Assembly: GCF_034627025.1 (NCBI RefSeq)
Contig: NZ_CP141048.1
Span: 4,015,001-4,079,000 of the forward strand
DNA length: 64,000 nt
DNA from: Microvirga lotononidis
GTDB taxonomy: Bacteria > Pseudomonadota > Alphaproteobacteria > Rhizobiales > Beijerinckiaceae
Direction of reading: 5' to 3'
The position numbers and the translations under genes are program-made. Below are positions 41,671 to 52,473 of the stretch, piece by piece. Positions within the stretch are counted from its first letter, which is position 1. Every line of letters begins with the position of its first letter. The notes beneath the pieces are model-generated. The model ran no database searches and had not been told where the DNA came from. It saw only the letters and a list, made by a program, of their open reading frames with translations.

Positions 41671-42639
41671 ATGACCGCGACGCTCGACAGATCATCCGCT
41701 CTCGACCAGCAGACCAGGACCGTCTTCATCGACGGCGAGGCCGGCACGACGGGCCTCGGCATCCGCGAGCGTCTGAAGGACGTGAAGGGCGTCGCCATCC
41801 GCAGCATCGATCCCGAGCGGCGCAAGGATCCGGAGGCCAAGCGCGAGATCCTGGCCGATGTGGACCTCGTGGTGCTCTGCCTTCACGACGATGCTGCCCG
41901 CGAGACCGTGAGCCTTGTCGATGCCCTGAGCGGCAGAAAGCCCAAGATCCTCGATGCCAGCACCGCTCACCGGGTCGCGCCCGGCTGGGTCTACGGCTTT
42001 GCCGAGCTCGACACCGCGCAGCGGGACGCGGTTGCCAAGGCCGACCGGGTGGCCAATCCCGGCTGCTATCCGACAGGCGCCATCGCGCTCATCCGGCCGC
42101 TCGTCGATGCGGGTCTGGTGCCGGCCGATTACCCGATCAGCGTGAACGCGGTCAGCGGCTATAGCGGCGGCGGGCGCTCGATGATCGAAGCCTACGAGGC
42201 CGGCACGGCGCCGTCCTTTGAGCTCTATGGCCTCGGCTTCGAGCACAAGCACGTGCCGGAGCTGCAGAAATACACCGGCCTGACGCGGCGGCCGATCTTT
42301 ATCCCGTCGGTGGGCAACTTCCGGCAGGGCATGCTGGTGAGCGTTCCGCTGCATCTCGACCTGCTGCCCGGCAAGCCCAAGGCCGCCGATCTCGAAGCGG
42401 TGCTGCTGAAGCATTATCAGGACGGCGGCCTCGTCAGCGTCGTGCCGACGCTCCGTGACGGCAAGAAAATCGAGCGGATCGAGCCGGAGGCCCTGAACGA
42501 TACGGACCGGCTGGAACTCTTCGTCTTCAAGCACGACAGCTACAACCATGCCGTCCTGGTGGCGAGGCTCGACAATCTCGGCAAGGGCGCGTCCGGTGCG
42601 GCCGTGCAGAACATCCGGCTGATGCTGGGACTTGAATAA
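41671..42639 (+). CDS. argC: N-acetyl-gamma-glutamyl-phosphate reductase, short type
   Basis: Third step of arginine biosynthesis: NADPH reduction of N-acetylglutamyl phosphate. 322 residues, the type 2 ArgC length. The Rossmann start is unusual, [19 protein letters not shown]; the catalytic Cys132 is in [35 protein letters not shown] and [11 protein letters not shown] are family blocks. Control may be through the leader described upstream. No other arg gene is adjacent. Confidence 0.95.
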   Translation: MTATLDRSSALDQQTRTVFIDGEAGTTGLGIRERLKDVKGVAIRSIDPERRKDPEAKREILADVDLVVLCLHDDAARETVSLVDALSGRKPKILDASTAHRVAPGWVYGFAELDTAQRDAVAKADRVANPGCYPTGAIALIRPLVDAGLVPADYPISVNAVSGYSGGGRSMIEAYEAGTAPSFELYGLGFEHKHVPELQKYTGLTRRPIFIPSVGNFRQGMLVSVPLHLDLLPGKPKAADLEAVLLKHYQDGGLVSVVPTLRDGKKIERIEPEALNDTDRLELFVFKHDSYNHAVLVARLDNLGKGASGAAVQNIRLMLGLE

Positions 42640-43037
42640 GCCGTATCATCCCGGGTGAGCGCCGAGCAGGGCAGGCAGAGCATCTCCCGCAAGCATGGTA
42701 GGTCCCAAGATGTGGACCATCGGGTGAAGACCCGTCATGCCTCGGGTGCCTCGTTCCATCCCTGTCAAAGAGCAGCACCTTGGGGCCCGCAGCTTGCGCT
42801 GCGAGCCTTTCAGGAGATCGAGGGTGGCGTGTCGGGCAGCCCGGCTCGCTTGTGAGTGAGAATGGAAGAGCCGAACTGCTCGTCCCGCACGGTACTTTTA
42901 GGCGTTTAGACTTGGACCAGCACAGGGCTGCCAAGGGCCTCCCGTCGCAGGTGTGCGAGACCTGCGGCAGGACCGTTCCCCACCCCACAACTGCGACGCC
43001 TCGCGAGCGCGCCCCTCGTCAGGCGGGGATGGGTAAC
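42640..43037 (-). ncRNA. Candidate SOS-controlled structured RNA
   Basis: The LexA-box promoter at 43038-43081 reads into about 400 bases with no convincing coding frame on either strand. On the minus strand several stable hairpins can form: CGCAGGT/ACCTGCG (42946-42966), CGCAGC-GCAA-GCTGCG with a GNRA loop (42788-42803), and a three-way junction closed by GCATG/CATGC (42693-42697 with 42736-42740) holding stems 42701-42718 and 42721-42734. I recognise no tmRNA tag, RNase P, SRP or 6S signature. The 3' end is unknown; no minus-strand terminator is obvious. Confidence 0.4.
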
Positions 43038-43081
43038 GATATAGCCAAGGTTCATCCCCCTGTCAAGAACAAAGTGAGAAC
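43038..43081 (-). promoter_or_regulatory. Strong promoter with adjacent LexA (SOS) box
   Basis: Read on the minus strand: a perfect alphaproteobacterial LexA box GTTC-N7-GTTC (43067-43081; plus strand GAAC-AAAGTGA-GAAC), directly followed by TTGACA (complement at 43061-43066), a 17-base spacer and TATATC (complement at 43038-43043). This is the best sigma-70 promoter in the window. No protein-coding gene lies downstream. Confidence 0.75.
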
Positions 43082-43108
43082 ATAACATCACGCTGTCCAC
43101 ACCCGCTC

Positions 43109-43192
43109 CGTCATGGCCGCACTTGGTGCGGCCACCCACGTCTTTGCCTTGGGTTGAAGACGTGGGTGGCCGTGACGAGCACGGCCATGACG
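43109..43192. repeat. Intergenic palindrome family A, variant copy
   Basis: 84 bases bounded by CGTCATGGCCG and CGGCCATGACG, with an inner inverted pair GCGGCCACCCACGTCTT / AAGACGTGGGTGGCCG. First of three units in this gap. Confidence 0.7.
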
Positions 43193-43244
43193 ATGGAGGG
43201 TAGCAGGGCTGGCCCACCAAGTATTGGAGCGCCAACACACCCAC

Positions 43245-43356
43245 CACGTCCTCACCTCCCCGGACTTGTTCCGGGGACCCGTGCCGGTGATCCCGATGAA
43301 CTGAAGCGCCGAGCCTCATCGTATCGGGATGGCCGGGACGAGCCCGGCCATGACGT
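43245..43356. repeat. Intergenic palindrome family A copy
   Basis: 112 bases from CACGTC to ATGACGT. It has CCCCGGACTTGTTCCGGGG, then CCGTGCCGGTGATCCCGAT, a middle TGAAGCGCCGAGCCTCATC, and ATCGGGATGGCCGGGACG. Full-length unit. Confidence 0.75.
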
Positions 43357-43446
43357 CGAGGGCGTCACTCCTGTCCTGTCAGGACGATCCTTCGAGACGC
43401 AGCTGCGCTGCTCCTCAGGTTGAGGGCGGAGCGGTGGGAAGGAAGG

Positions 43447-43481
43447 TGTGGGTGGCCGGGACGAGCCCGGCCATGACGTGG
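43447..43481. repeat. Intergenic palindrome family A, half unit
   Basis: GTGGGTGGCCGGGACGAG followed by CCCGGCCATGACGTGG: only the right arm of the family unit, immediately downstream of the hydrolase gene. Confidence 0.6.
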
Positions 43482-43504
43482 AAGGACGTTGTCGTTCCAG
43501 AGTG

Positions 43505-44389
43505 TCAGTGGCCCTTCCAGCTCTTGCTGGTATCGAGCGCCGGCCCGTCGAAGGCGACGAAGCGCTGGCGCTGTTCGCCGAGGCCTTCGATGCCGAGAGA
43601 CACCACGTCGCCGGCCTTCAGGTAGCGCTGGGGCTTCATGCCCATGCCGACGCCGGGCGGCGTGCCGGTGGTGATCACGTCGCCGGGCTCCAGGATCATG
43701 AAATGCGACACGTAGGAGACGATCTGCGCCACGTTGAAGATCATAGTCCGGGTCGAGCCGTTCTGCATGCGCTCGCCGTTCACGTCGAGCCACATGGTCA
43801 GGTTCTGCGGGTCGGGCACCTCGTCCTTCGTGACGAGCCAGGGACCGAGGGGGCCGAAGGTCGGGCAGCCCTTGCCCTTGGTCCAGGTGCCGCCGCGCTC
43901 CAGCTGGTATTCGCGCTCCGACACGTCGTTGCAGATGCAGTAACCGGCGACGTAGTCGAGCGCCTCGTTGGCGCCGACATAGGACGCCCGCTGGCCGATC
44001 ACGATGGCGAGCTCTACTTCCCAGTCGGTCTTCTGCGACCCGCGCGGGATGATCACGTCGTCGTTGGGCCCGACGATGCAGGACGGCGCCTTGTTGAAGA
44101 CAATCGGCTCCGCCGGAATGGGCGCTCCCGTCTCGGCCGCATGGTCGGCATAGTTCAACCCGATGGCGATGAAGTTGCGCACCTGCCCGACGCAGGCCCC
44201 CAGACGCTGCCCCGACGGGGCGACGGGCAGGGTGGCGGAATCGGTCTTGCGGATGCGCTCCAGGCTCTCGGATGACAGGGACGAGCCGTCGATATCGGAC
44301 ATGATGCCCGACAGATCCCGAATCTGGCCGCTGGAATCGATCAGCCCCGGCTTTTCCTGTCCAGCGTCTCCAAATCTCACCAGCTTCAT
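43505..44389 (-). CDS. Fumarylacetoacetate hydrolase family protein
   Basis: 294 residues of the FAH superfamily (5-oxopent-3-ene-1,2,5-tricarboxylate decarboxylase, fumarylpyruvate or acylpyruvate hydrolases). Motifs: IGLNYADHAAETG with the catalytic His, PIVFNKAPSCIVGPNDDVIIP, DWEVELAIVIG (metal-binding Glu residues), NDVSEREYQ and DVITTGTPPGVGMG. AGAGGAG precedes the start MKLVRFGD. No aromatic-degradation neighbours, so the substrate is unknown. Confidence 0.88.
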   Translation of the reverse strand: MKLVRFGDAGQEKPGLIDSSGQIRDLSGIMSDIDGSSLSSESLERIRKTDSATLPVAPSGQRLGACVGQVRNFIAIGLNYADHAAETGAPIPAEPIVFNKAPSCIVGPNDDVIIPRGSQKTDWEVELAIVIGQRASYVGANEALDYVAGYCICNDVSEREYQLERGGTWTKGKGCPTFGPLGPWLVTKDEVPDPQNLTMWLDVNGERMQNGSTRTMIFNVAQIVSYVSHFMILEPGDVITTGTPPGVGMGMKPQRYLKAGDVVSLGIEGLGEQRQRFVAFDGPALDTSKSWKGH

Positions 44390-44772
44390 CAAGCGCTCCT
44401 CTCGTAACGGCACGTGCATAATTGGCGCGAATGCGCCACCCTACAATGCATGTTCTAGACGCAAATATGTTGCTGTTTTGCCACGAAGGCGAACAAAGTG
44501 CCGGATTTCCACCTACGCGTGAGACGTAGATCAACTCAAGATAAGAGCCGACTATACATCGGTTTACATATGAACGATTGACGCGTGCTTGACGCTTATT
44601 CGGCGTCAGCAACGTAAAGCGAAGTAAAAGTTCTAGCTGAAGAGCCTATTTTAGAAATTGTTAATGTCCTGCTCGGGTGTCACGAAAAGATTGCGGCGAA
44701 AAATAAGCATTGGCACATTGCCCCTACGGCGGGATTCTCCCGCACAAAAAAGCATAAGGGCAGGAAATCTCC
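44390..44772. other. Divergent control region between the hydrolase and FadL genes
   Basis: 383 bases, AT-richer than average. A hairpin TGACGC-TTATTCG-GCGTCA is present at 44589-44607. A TTGGCAC element at 44709-44715 lacks the correctly spaced GC for sigma-54. No coding frame seen. Confidence 0.45.
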
Positions 44773-46107
44773 ATGGGTCTTCTCTCTCGTTCTTTGTCGC
44801 TGGCCGCAGTATCCGCTGCAGCGCTCATCGTTGCCCAGAGCGGCGCGCATGCCGGCGCCTTCGGGCTGCGCGAGCAGAGCGCCACGGCGCAGGGCTATTC
44901 GTTCGCAGGTGCCGCATCGGGCTCCGGTTACCTGTCCTCCATGTTCTGGAACCCGGCCGTCATCACGATGATGCCCGGCTGGCAGGGCGAGCTGAGTGCG
45001 TCTCTGATCATCCCCCGGGTCGACATCAACCCTCTGCCCTCCGTCCCGACTTTCGTGTTCGGCGGCTCCGGAGATATCGGCGAGGACGCGCTCGTTCCCT
45101 CCGGATATGCCTCCTTCCAGATCAACGACACGTTCTGGCTCGGTCTCTCCAGCACCTCGCCCTACGGCCTCGTGACCGATCCGCGCCAGAACTGGTCCGG
45201 TCAGCTCTATTCGCGGTCGTCCCGGATCTTCTCCGTGAACGTCAACCCGGTCCTGGGCGTGAAGGTGAACGACTGGTTCTCGTTCGCCGTCGGCCCGTCG
45301 CTGCAGTACTTCGACATTCGCCTCAAGAGGGCTGTGCCGTTCCCGGGTGCTCCGGCCGCCTCCGCGACGCTGCCCGGCGCCCCGAGCGCCATCCTCGACG
45401 GCGACGATATCGGCTTCGGCTTCACGGCCGGCGTGACGATCACGCCGCTCGCCGGCACGACCATCGGCATCGGCTACCGCTCCCAGGTCGAGCATGAGCT
45501 CGAGGGCAGCCTGGAGGCTCCGTTCGGTTCCATCGGCCCCTTCGCCAACCTTCCGATCACCGCGAAGCTGAAGACACCCGACCAGCTGACCGTCGGCATC
45601 TCGCAGGTCATCACCCCGGCGATCACCATCCATGCCGGTTTCGAATGGACCAATTGGAGCGTCCTCAAGACGCCTCTCGTGATCGGCCCCGGCGGCATTG
45701 CCGTCACGGACATCCCGCTCAACTACAAGGACGGGTACTTCTACTCCCTCGGCGCGGACTACAGGCTGAACGACCAGTGGACCCTGCGTGCCGGTGTCGC
45801 CTACGAGCAGTCGCCGATCGATACGGAAATCCGCTCCACCCGTCTCCCCGACAGCGACCGCATCTGGGCGTCGATCGGTGCGAGCTACCAGTGGAACGAC
45901 CGCCTGTCCTTCGACGTGGCCTACACGCACATCTTCACGACGGGCGACACGGATATCCGCATCCTTCCGGGACACCAGGACTTCGAGGGGCTGCCCTTTG
46001 TGGCGAACGTGGATGCGTCCGTGGATATCATCTCGGCGGGCCTGCGCTATCGCTGGGACAACCCGAAGGTCGCGATCCCGGCGGTTCCGCTCGTTCGCAA
46101 GTACTGA
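44773..46107 (+). CDS. FadL/OmpP1 family outer membrane transporter
   Basis: 444 residues. Signal peptide ending HA-GAFGLREQS; the FadL N-terminal hatch block SATAQGYSFAGAASGSGYLSSMFWNPAVIT is clear (NPA conserved). The remainder alternates as a 14-strand barrel and ends with a hydrophobic YRWDNPKVAIPAVPLVRKY. It imports long-chain fatty acids or other hydrophobic compounds. A strong terminator follows, and phaC converges on it. Confidence 0.92.
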   Translation: MGLLSRSLSLAAVSAAALIVAQSGAHAGAFGLREQSATAQGYSFAGAASGSGYLSSMFWNPAVITMMPGWQGELSASLIIPRVDINPLPSVPTFVFGGSGDIGEDALVPSGYASFQINDTFWLGLSSTSPYGLVTDPRQNWSGQLYSRSSRIFSVNVNPVLGVKVNDWFSFAVGPSLQYFDIRLKRAVPFPGAPAASATLPGAPSAILDGDDIGFGFTAGVTITPLAGTTIGIGYRSQVEHELEGSLEAPFGSIGPFANLPITAKLKTPDQLTVGISQVITPAITIHAGFEWTNWSVLKTPLVIGPGGIAVTDIPLNYKDGYFYSLGADYRLNDQWTLRAGVAYEQSPIDTEIRSTRLPDSDRIWASIGASYQWNDRLSFDVAYTHIFTTGDTDIRILPGHQDFEGLPFVANVDASVDIISAGLRYRWDNPKVAIPAVPLVRKY

Positions 46108-46129
46108 GCATTTACGAGCTGACAGCAAG

Positions 46130-46160
46130 AAGGCCGGCGGATCCGCCGGCCTTTCTTTTT
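46130..46160 (+). terminator. Intrinsic terminator after the FadL gene
   Basis: Perfect palindrome with arms AAGGCCGGCGGA / TCCGCCGGCCTT, then TCTTTTTC. Confidence 0.9.
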
Positions 46161-46182
46161 CAGGTGAGAGGATCCGAAGGGT

Positions 46183-47988
46183 TCAGGATTTCTCCAGAAC
46201 GTAGGTGCCCGGAGCGTCGCAGAGCGGTTCCAGCTTGCCGCCTCCGGGCTCCCGCGCGGCGACCATCCGGGGCGCCTGGGCCTTGATCCACTCGAACCAG
46301 TATGGCCACCAGGAGCCTGACGTCTCGGTCGCCTTCTTCATCCAGTCCTCCAATTCTCCCTCGACCGGACCGCCGGTCCAGAACTGGTATTTCGGCTTGC
46401 TCGGAGAGTTGACGACGCCGGCGATGTGGCCGGAGCCGGCAAGCACGTAATCCACCGGCCCGCCGAACATCTTCGAGCCGACGAAGACCGAGCGCGCCGG
46501 GGCGATGTGGTCTTCCTTCGTGGCGAGGTTGAAGACCGGCACCTTCACTTTCTTCAGGTCCAGTTTCACGCCGGCCAGCTCCATCTCGCCCTTGGCGAGC
46601 TTGTTCTCGAGATAGCAGTTGCGCAGATAGAAGGCGTGGTTCGCCGCCGGCATGCGGGTGGAATCGGCATTCCAGTAGAGCAGGTCGAACGGGAAGGGCG
46701 ATTGGCCCTTCATGTAGACGTTGACCACATAGGGCCAGATCAGGTCGTTGGGCCGCAGCATGTTGAACGCATTGGCCATGCGCGAGCCTTCGAGGTACCC
46801 GCGCTTCTTCATGGTGGCCTCGAGGCTGCGCACCTCCTCCTCGCCGGCGAAGATCTTCAGATCGCCCGCATGGGTGAAATCCACCTGGGCGGTGAAGAAG
46901 GTCGCGCTGTCGATCCGCTTGTCGCGCTTGGCCGCCATGTAGGCGAGGGTGGTCGCCAGCAACGTGCCGCCCACGCAATAGCCGATGGCCGTCACCTTCT
47001 TCTCGCCGATCGCCTGTTCGATGGCGTCGAGCGCGGCGAAGATGCCGTCCTTCATGTAGTGCTCGAAACCCTTCTCGGCGTGCTGCTCGGCCGGATTGAC
47101 CCAGGAGATGCAGAAGACGGTGAGCCCCTGCGAGACCGCCCAGCGGATGAAGCTTTTCTCCGGGTTGAGGTCGAGGATGTAGAACTTGTTGATCCAGGGC
47201 GGCACGATCAGCAGCGGCCGCTTGAGGACTTTCTCCGTCGCGGGAGCGTATTGGATCAGCTCGATCAAGTCGTTGCGGAAGACCACCTTGCCGGGCGTGG
47301 TGGCGATGTTCACGCCGACCTTGAAACGGCTCGTGTCCGATTGCCTGATCTTCAGCTCGCCGCCGCCGGCCTCGATGTCCTCGGCCAGCATGCTCACGCC
47401 GCGCACGAGATTGGCGCCGCTTTCCTTGAGGGTCTCGCGGATCAGCTCCGGGTTGGTCAGGAGGAAGTTGGAGGGCGAGAGCGCGCTCGAGAGCTGCTTG
47501 AGATAGAACTGCGCCTTGTGCCGCGTCCGCTCATCGAGGCCTTCGGCATTCTCGACGAGATCCTCCGCCCAGCGGGACGAGATGAGATAGGCCTGTTTCA
47601 GAAAGTCGAAAATGGGGTTCTCGGACCATTCCGGGTCCTTGAAGCGGTTGTCCCTGGGCTCGGGCTCGGCCACCGGCTCCGCGGCCTCTCCCTGCGCGCG
47701 CTTCAGGGTCGAGGCCCAGAGCGACAGGAACTGCGTTCCCAGGCGGGACTGGGCCTCGAAGCTCTTCTGGGGATCGCTCATCCAGACTTCGGCCACCCGA
47801 CCGAGAGATCTGATCGCTTCCGATGCATCACTTGAGATTTCGGGCGAAGCCTGGCCTTCCTGGACGGGCTTGAGGTAGGCGGCCGCGGCCTTGCCGGCTC
47901 CCTCGATGAAGCGCGCCATGTTACGGGAGAGTTCCTCGAAGTCCGGGACAGGGCTTTGAGTCTTCTCCTCACCGTATGGCTTGTCCAT
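46183..47988 (-). CDS. phaC: Class I poly(3-hydroxyalkanoate) synthase
   Basis: Polymerises (R)-3-hydroxybutyryl-CoA into PHB. 601 residues, class I length. The lipase-like box is GYCVGG with catalytic Cys338 (minus-strand codon at 46977-46975); [29 protein letters not shown] (catalytic Asp) and [12 protein letters not shown] (catalytic His) follow. The start MDKPYGEEK has GGAG upstream; an upstream ATG at 48042 would add 18 residues. No phaA/phaB or regulator is adjacent. A phasin gene is 22 kb away. Confidence 0.97.
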   Translation of the reverse strand: MDKPYGEEKTQSPVPDFEELSRNMARFIEGAGKAAAAYLKPVQEGQASPEISSDASEAIRSLGRVAEVWMSDPQKSFEAQSRLGTQFLSLWASTLKRAQGEAAEPVAEPEPRDNRFKDPEWSENPIFDFLKQAYLISSRWAEDLVENAEGLDERTRHKAQFYLKQLSSALSPSNFLLTNPELIRETLKESGANLVRGVSMLAEDIEAGGGELKIRQSDTSRFKVGVNIATTPGKVVFRNDLIELIQYAPATEKVLKRPLLIVPPWINKFYILDLNPEKSFIRWAVSQGLTVFCISWVNPAEQHAEKGFEHYMKDGIFAALDAIEQAIGEKKVTAIGYCVGGTLLATTLAYMAAKRDKRIDSATFFTAQVDFTHAGDLKIFAGEEEVRSLEATMKKRGYLEGSRMANAFNMLRPNDLIWPYVVNVYMKGQSPFPFDLLYWNADSTRMPAANHAFYLRNCYLENKLAKGEMELAGVKLDLKKVKVPVFNLATKEDHIAPARSVFVGSKMFGGPVDYVLAGSGHIAGVVNSPSKPKYQFWTGGPVEGELEDWMKKATETSGSWWPYWFEWIKAQAPRMVAAREPGGGKLEPLCDAPGTYVLEKS

Positions 47989-48105
47989 AAGGCGATCTCC
48001 CTCTATCGCAGCAGCATTGCTCGCAAGCCGCATTTCCGACATCTTAACGTTCGACCCGTCGGGTATGCCAGAGTCATGTTGCAGATCTTAGGTATCACAA
48101 TGCGT

Positions 48106-48501
48106 ATGAAGCCCTTTCCGATCCGCTGTGCTTCGGCCGTTGCCGTGACGATGCTCGTTGCCGGCTGCAACGGCGGCTTCAATCCCGTGCGGGACGTGGC
48201 CGCGGCCGTAGGCGCCGGACCGCAGACGGCGGCGAGCCAGGATTTCGTAGTCCAGTCCAGACCGACGAACCTGGACTACATGCCGATCGGCACGGCCGTC
48301 CAAGGCCGGCCGACCGCGGCCCGGACGGCAGACGAGATCAAGGCCGCCGAGGCGGAGCTCGATGCCCTTCGGGCCCGAAACGAGGCCGCAGGCGCGGCGG
48401 CCGCCACGCTCGGCAACACGCCGCCACCGGAGCCGGTCAAGCTTCCAGCCAACACGTCGCAGCCGACGCGTCAGAAGACGAATTCCAAGAGAACGCCCTA
48501 G
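48106..48501 (+). CDS. Putative lipoprotein of unknown function
   Basis: About 131 residues. The N-terminus ends in a lipobox (VTMLVAGC), so the mature protein starts at Cys and is probably outer membrane-anchored. The rest is Ala-rich with a short coiled-coil-like helix (ADEIKAAEAELDALRARNEAAG) and a Pro-rich, basic tail. ATG 48100 two codons earlier is equally likely. Divergent from phaC. No family recognised. Confidence 0.65.
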   Translation: MKPFPIRCASAVAVTMLVAGCNGGFNPVRDVAAAVGAGPQTAASQDFVVQSRPTNLDYMPIGTAVQGRPTAARTADEIKAAEAELDALRARNEAAGAAAATLGNTPPPEPVKLPANTSQPTRQKTNSKRTP

Positions 48502-48549
48502 CGCATCGTGCGGAAAAGTGGATACGGTTTTCCGCGAAGAACGATGCGC
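48501..48549. repeat. Intergenic palindrome family B, unit 1
   Basis: Outer stem GCGCATCGT / ACGATGCGC and inner stem GCGGAAAA / TTTTCCGC around GTGGATACGG. First of a tandem pair, directly after the lipoprotein stop. Confidence 0.75.
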
Positions 48550-48563
48550 CGTCTAAAGATTTG

Positions 48564-48611
48564 AGCATCGGATCAATCCCAAAAGTGGGTCCCACTTTTG
48601 GGTCCGATGCT
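48564..48611. repeat. Intergenic palindrome family B, unit 2
   Basis: Outer stem AGCATCGGA / TCCGATGCT and inner stem CCCAAAAGTGGG / CCCACTTTTGGG. Same GCATCG frame and AAAAGTGG core as unit 1. Confidence 0.75.
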
Positions 48612-48658
48612 TAAGAACCTATACCGGAATCCCGTGATTCCGCCCGAGGACGAGACCC

Positions 48659-49879
48659 ATGCCTGACTTTTACCGGATTAAGCGCCTCCCACCCTACGTC
48701 TTCGAGCAGGTCAACCGCATCAAGGCCGCAGCACGGGCGAACGGCGCGGACATCATCGACCTCGGCATGGGCAATCCGGACCTCCAAGCCCCGCAGCACG
48801 TGATCGACAAGCTCGTCGAGACGGTCGGCAAGCCGCGGACGGACCGCTATTCCGCGTCCAAGGGCATCGGCGGGCTGCGCCGCGCCCAGGCCGGCTATTA
48901 CGAGCGCCGCTTCGGCGTGAAGCTCAATCCCGACACGCAGGTGGTGGCGACGCTGGGGTCCAAGGAAGGCTTCGCCAACATGGCCCAGGCGATCACCGAG
49001 CCGGGCGACGTGATTCTGGTGCCCAATCCGAGCTATCCGATCCACGCCTTCGGCTTTCTGATGGCGGGCGGCGTCATCCGGTCGGTTCCGGCCGAGCCGA
49101 CGCCTGAGTTCTTCGTTGCGGCCGAGCGGGCCGTGGCTCACTCGATCCCGAAGCCGGTCGCCCTGGTCGTCTGCTACCCGTCGAACCCGACCGCCTACGT
49201 GGCCTCCCTCGACTTCTACCGAGATCTCGTGGCCTTCGCGAAGAAGCACGAGCTGATCCTGTTGTCGGATCTGGCCTATTCGGAGGTCTATTTCGACGAA
49301 TCGAACCCGCCGCCCTCCATCCTGCAGGTGCCCGGCGCCATCGACGTGGCGGTGGAGTTCACCTCCATGTCCAAGACCTTCTCCATGGCGGGCTGGCGCA
49401 TCGGCTTCGCGGTCGGCAACGAGCGCCTGCTGGCGGCGCTCGCCCGGGTGAAGTCGTATCTCGATTACGGCGCCTTCACGCCGGTCCAGGTGGCGGCGAC
49501 CGCCGCTCTCAACGGGCCGGACGACTGCATCCGCGAGATGCGGGCAACTTATAAGCGCCGCCGGGACGTGATGGTCGAGTCCTTCGCCAAGGCCGGCTGG
49601 GACGTGCCCGTGCCGACCGCGTCCATGTTCGCCTGGGTGCAGATCCCGGAGAAGTTCCGGTCCATGGGCAGCCTCGAATTCTCCAAGCTGCTGGTGGAGA
49701 AGGCCGACGTGGCGGTGGCGCCGGGCATCGGCTTCGGCGAGCACGGCGACGATTATGTGCGCATTGCCCTTGTGGAGAACGAGCAGCGCATCCGTCAGGC
49801 CGCGCGCAACATCCGCAAGTTCTTCGATCACGCGGACCAGACGCTCCACAACGTGGTGCCGATGGTGCGCCGGGGCTGA
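48659..49879 (+). CDS. PLP-dependent aminotransferase (AlaC / LL-DAP aminotransferase family)
   Basis: 406 residues, fold-type I aminotransferase. IIDLGMGNPDLQAPQHV and YSASKGIGGLRRA at the N-terminus, VCYPSNPTAYVASLDFY, and the PLP-lysine motif TSMSKTFSMAGWRIGFAVG (Lys239). Related E. coli AlaC makes alanine. It precedes hom by 100 bases on the same strand, an arrangement repeated in Rhizobiales and suggesting a role in aspartate-family amino acid metabolism. The exact substrate is not determinable. Confidence 0.88.
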   Translation: MPDFYRIKRLPPYVFEQVNRIKAAARANGADIIDLGMGNPDLQAPQHVIDKLVETVGKPRTDRYSASKGIGGLRRAQAGYYERRFGVKLNPDTQVVATLGSKEGFANMAQAITEPGDVILVPNPSYPIHAFGFLMAGGVIRSVPAEPTPEFFVAAERAVAHSIPKPVALVVCYPSNPTAYVASLDFYRDLVAFAKKHELILLSDLAYSEVYFDESNPPPSILQVPGAIDVAVEFTSMSKTFSMAGWRIGFAVGNERLLAALARVKSYLDYGAFTPVQVAATAALNGPDDCIREMRATYKRRRDVMVESFAKAGWDVPVPTASMFAWVQIPEKFRSMGSLEFSKLLVEKADVAVAPGIGFGEHGDDYVRIALVENEQRIRQAARNIRKFFDHADQTLHNVVPMVRRG

Positions 49880-49979
49880 TCTCCGCTGGGGGCGGGATCC
49901 ACGAGGATTCCGCGTCCGCATGGACAGGACACCTTGGCGGTCGTAAAAGCAGCCCGACATTTTTGAGGAGCTGTTGTTC

Positions 49980-51302
<1,323 letters not shown>

Positions 51303-51356
51303 GCTACGACCGGTCCATTCCGGACCCGACGATCACAAATGGGAGACGACAAGTCC

Positions 51357-52355
51357 ATGTCGCAAGGCATTACCGTCCAACCGGGCCAAATCATCGAGCG
51401 CATCCTGACCCTGGAGCTCGTCCGCGTCACCGAGCGCGCGGCGGTGGCCTCCGCCAGGCTGCGCGGCCGCGGCAACGAAAAGGCCGCCGATCAGGCCGCC
51501 GTGGACGCCATGCGCCGCGAGCTGAACAAGCTCCCCATCGACGGCACGGTGGTGATCGGCGAGGGCGAGCGCGACGAGGCGCCCATGCTCTTCATCGGCG
51601 AGAAGGTCGGCAACAAGCAGGGCCCGAAGGTCGATATCGCGGTCGACCCGCTGGAAGGCACGACGCTCTGCGCCAAGGACATGCCGGGCTCCATCGCCGT
51701 GATGGCCATGGCCGAGGCCGGAACCCTGCTGGCGGCCCCCGACGTCTACATGCACAAGATCGCCGTCGGCCCCGGCTACCCGGCGGGCGTCGTCGATCTC
51801 GACGCGTCGCCTGAGGAGAACCTGCACAGCCTCGCCAAGGCGAAGGGCGTGAAGGTGAACGAACTCACCGCGCTCGTGCTCGACCGTCCCCGTCACGCTG
51901 ACCTGATCGCGGCCATCCGCAAGACCGGTGCCGGCGTCCGCCTGATCTCGGACGGCGACGTGGCGGGCGTGATCTTCACCACGAAGCCTGCTGAAACCGG
52001 AATCGACATCTATCTCGGCATCGGCGCGGCCCCCGAAGGCGTGCTGGCGGCCGGTGCCCTGCGCTGCATCGGCGGCCAGATGCAGGCCCGCCTGATCCTC
52101 GATACCGAGGAGAAGCGCTCCCGCGCGCACCAGATGGGCGTGACCGACCCGAACCGGAAATACGACATGACGGATCTCGCCCGCGGCGACGTGATCGTGG
52201 CGGCGACAGGCGTGACCGACAGCGCTCTCACCCGAGGGGTTCACTTCGGCAAGGACGTGATCACCACCGAAACGGTGGTCTATCGCTCCGCCACCGGTAC
52301 CGTGCGCCGCATCTACGGCGAGCACCGGGAGCTGTCCAAGTTCCACCTGGACTAG
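51357..52355 (+). CDS. glpX: Class II fructose-1,6-bisphosphatase
   Basis: Gluconeogenic phosphatase of the Li+-sensitive GlpX type. 332 residues with ARLRGRGNEKAADQAAVDAMR, VVIGEGERDEAPMLFIGE and the metal and substrate site DIAVDPLEGTTLCA; ISDGDVAGVIF and GIGAAPEGVLAAGALRCIGGQMQ follow. The start MSQGITVQPG with GGGAG upstream is preferred over ATG 51339. 54 bases downstream of hom, probably in the same operon. Confidence 0.95.
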   Translation: MSQGITVQPGQIIERILTLELVRVTERAAVASARLRGRGNEKAADQAAVDAMRRELNKLPIDGTVVIGEGERDEAPMLFIGEKVGNKQGPKVDIAVDPLEGTTLCAKDMPGSIAVMAMAEAGTLLAAPDVYMHKIAVGPGYPAGVVDLDASPEENLHSLAKAKGVKVNELTALVLDRPRHADLIAAIRKTGAGVRLISDGDVAGVIFTTKPAETGIDIYLGIGAAPEGVLAAGALRCIGGQMQARLILDTEEKRSRAHQMGVTDPNRKYDMTDLARGDVIVAATGVTDSALTRGVHFGKDVITTETVVYRSATGTVRRIYGEHRELSKFHLD

Positions 52356-52388
52356 GTCGCCTTGGGACTGGAATACTAATCCAGATCG

Positions 52389-52446
52389 CGTCATGGCCGG
52401 GCTCGTCCCGGCCATCCACATTTCAGGCCGGTGCAAGGCCGGGCAT
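52389..52446. repeat. Intergenic palindrome family A, partial copy
   Basis: CGTCATGGCCGGGCTCGTCCCGGCCAT followed by GGCCGGTGCAAGGCCGGGCAT: two arm hairpins without the middle segment, between glpX and the GNAT gene. Confidence 0.65.
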
Positions 52447-52473
52447 TATGATGCGGAGAGTTAGGAAAATCCC

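Noticed and set aside
42640..43037. tmRNA, RNase P RNA, SRP RNA or 6S RNA as the identity of the gene-free block.
   Set aside because: No proteolysis-tag coding sequence, no GAGGAAAGUCC-type RNase P core, no GGAA-loop SRP motif, and no 6S-like central bulge that I could recognise. A covariance search could still overturn this.
44709..44726. TTGGCAC followed by TTGC upstream of the FadL gene, resembling a sigma-54 promoter.
   Set aside because: The GC element is not at the required distance from GG; ten bases after GG the sequence reads CT.
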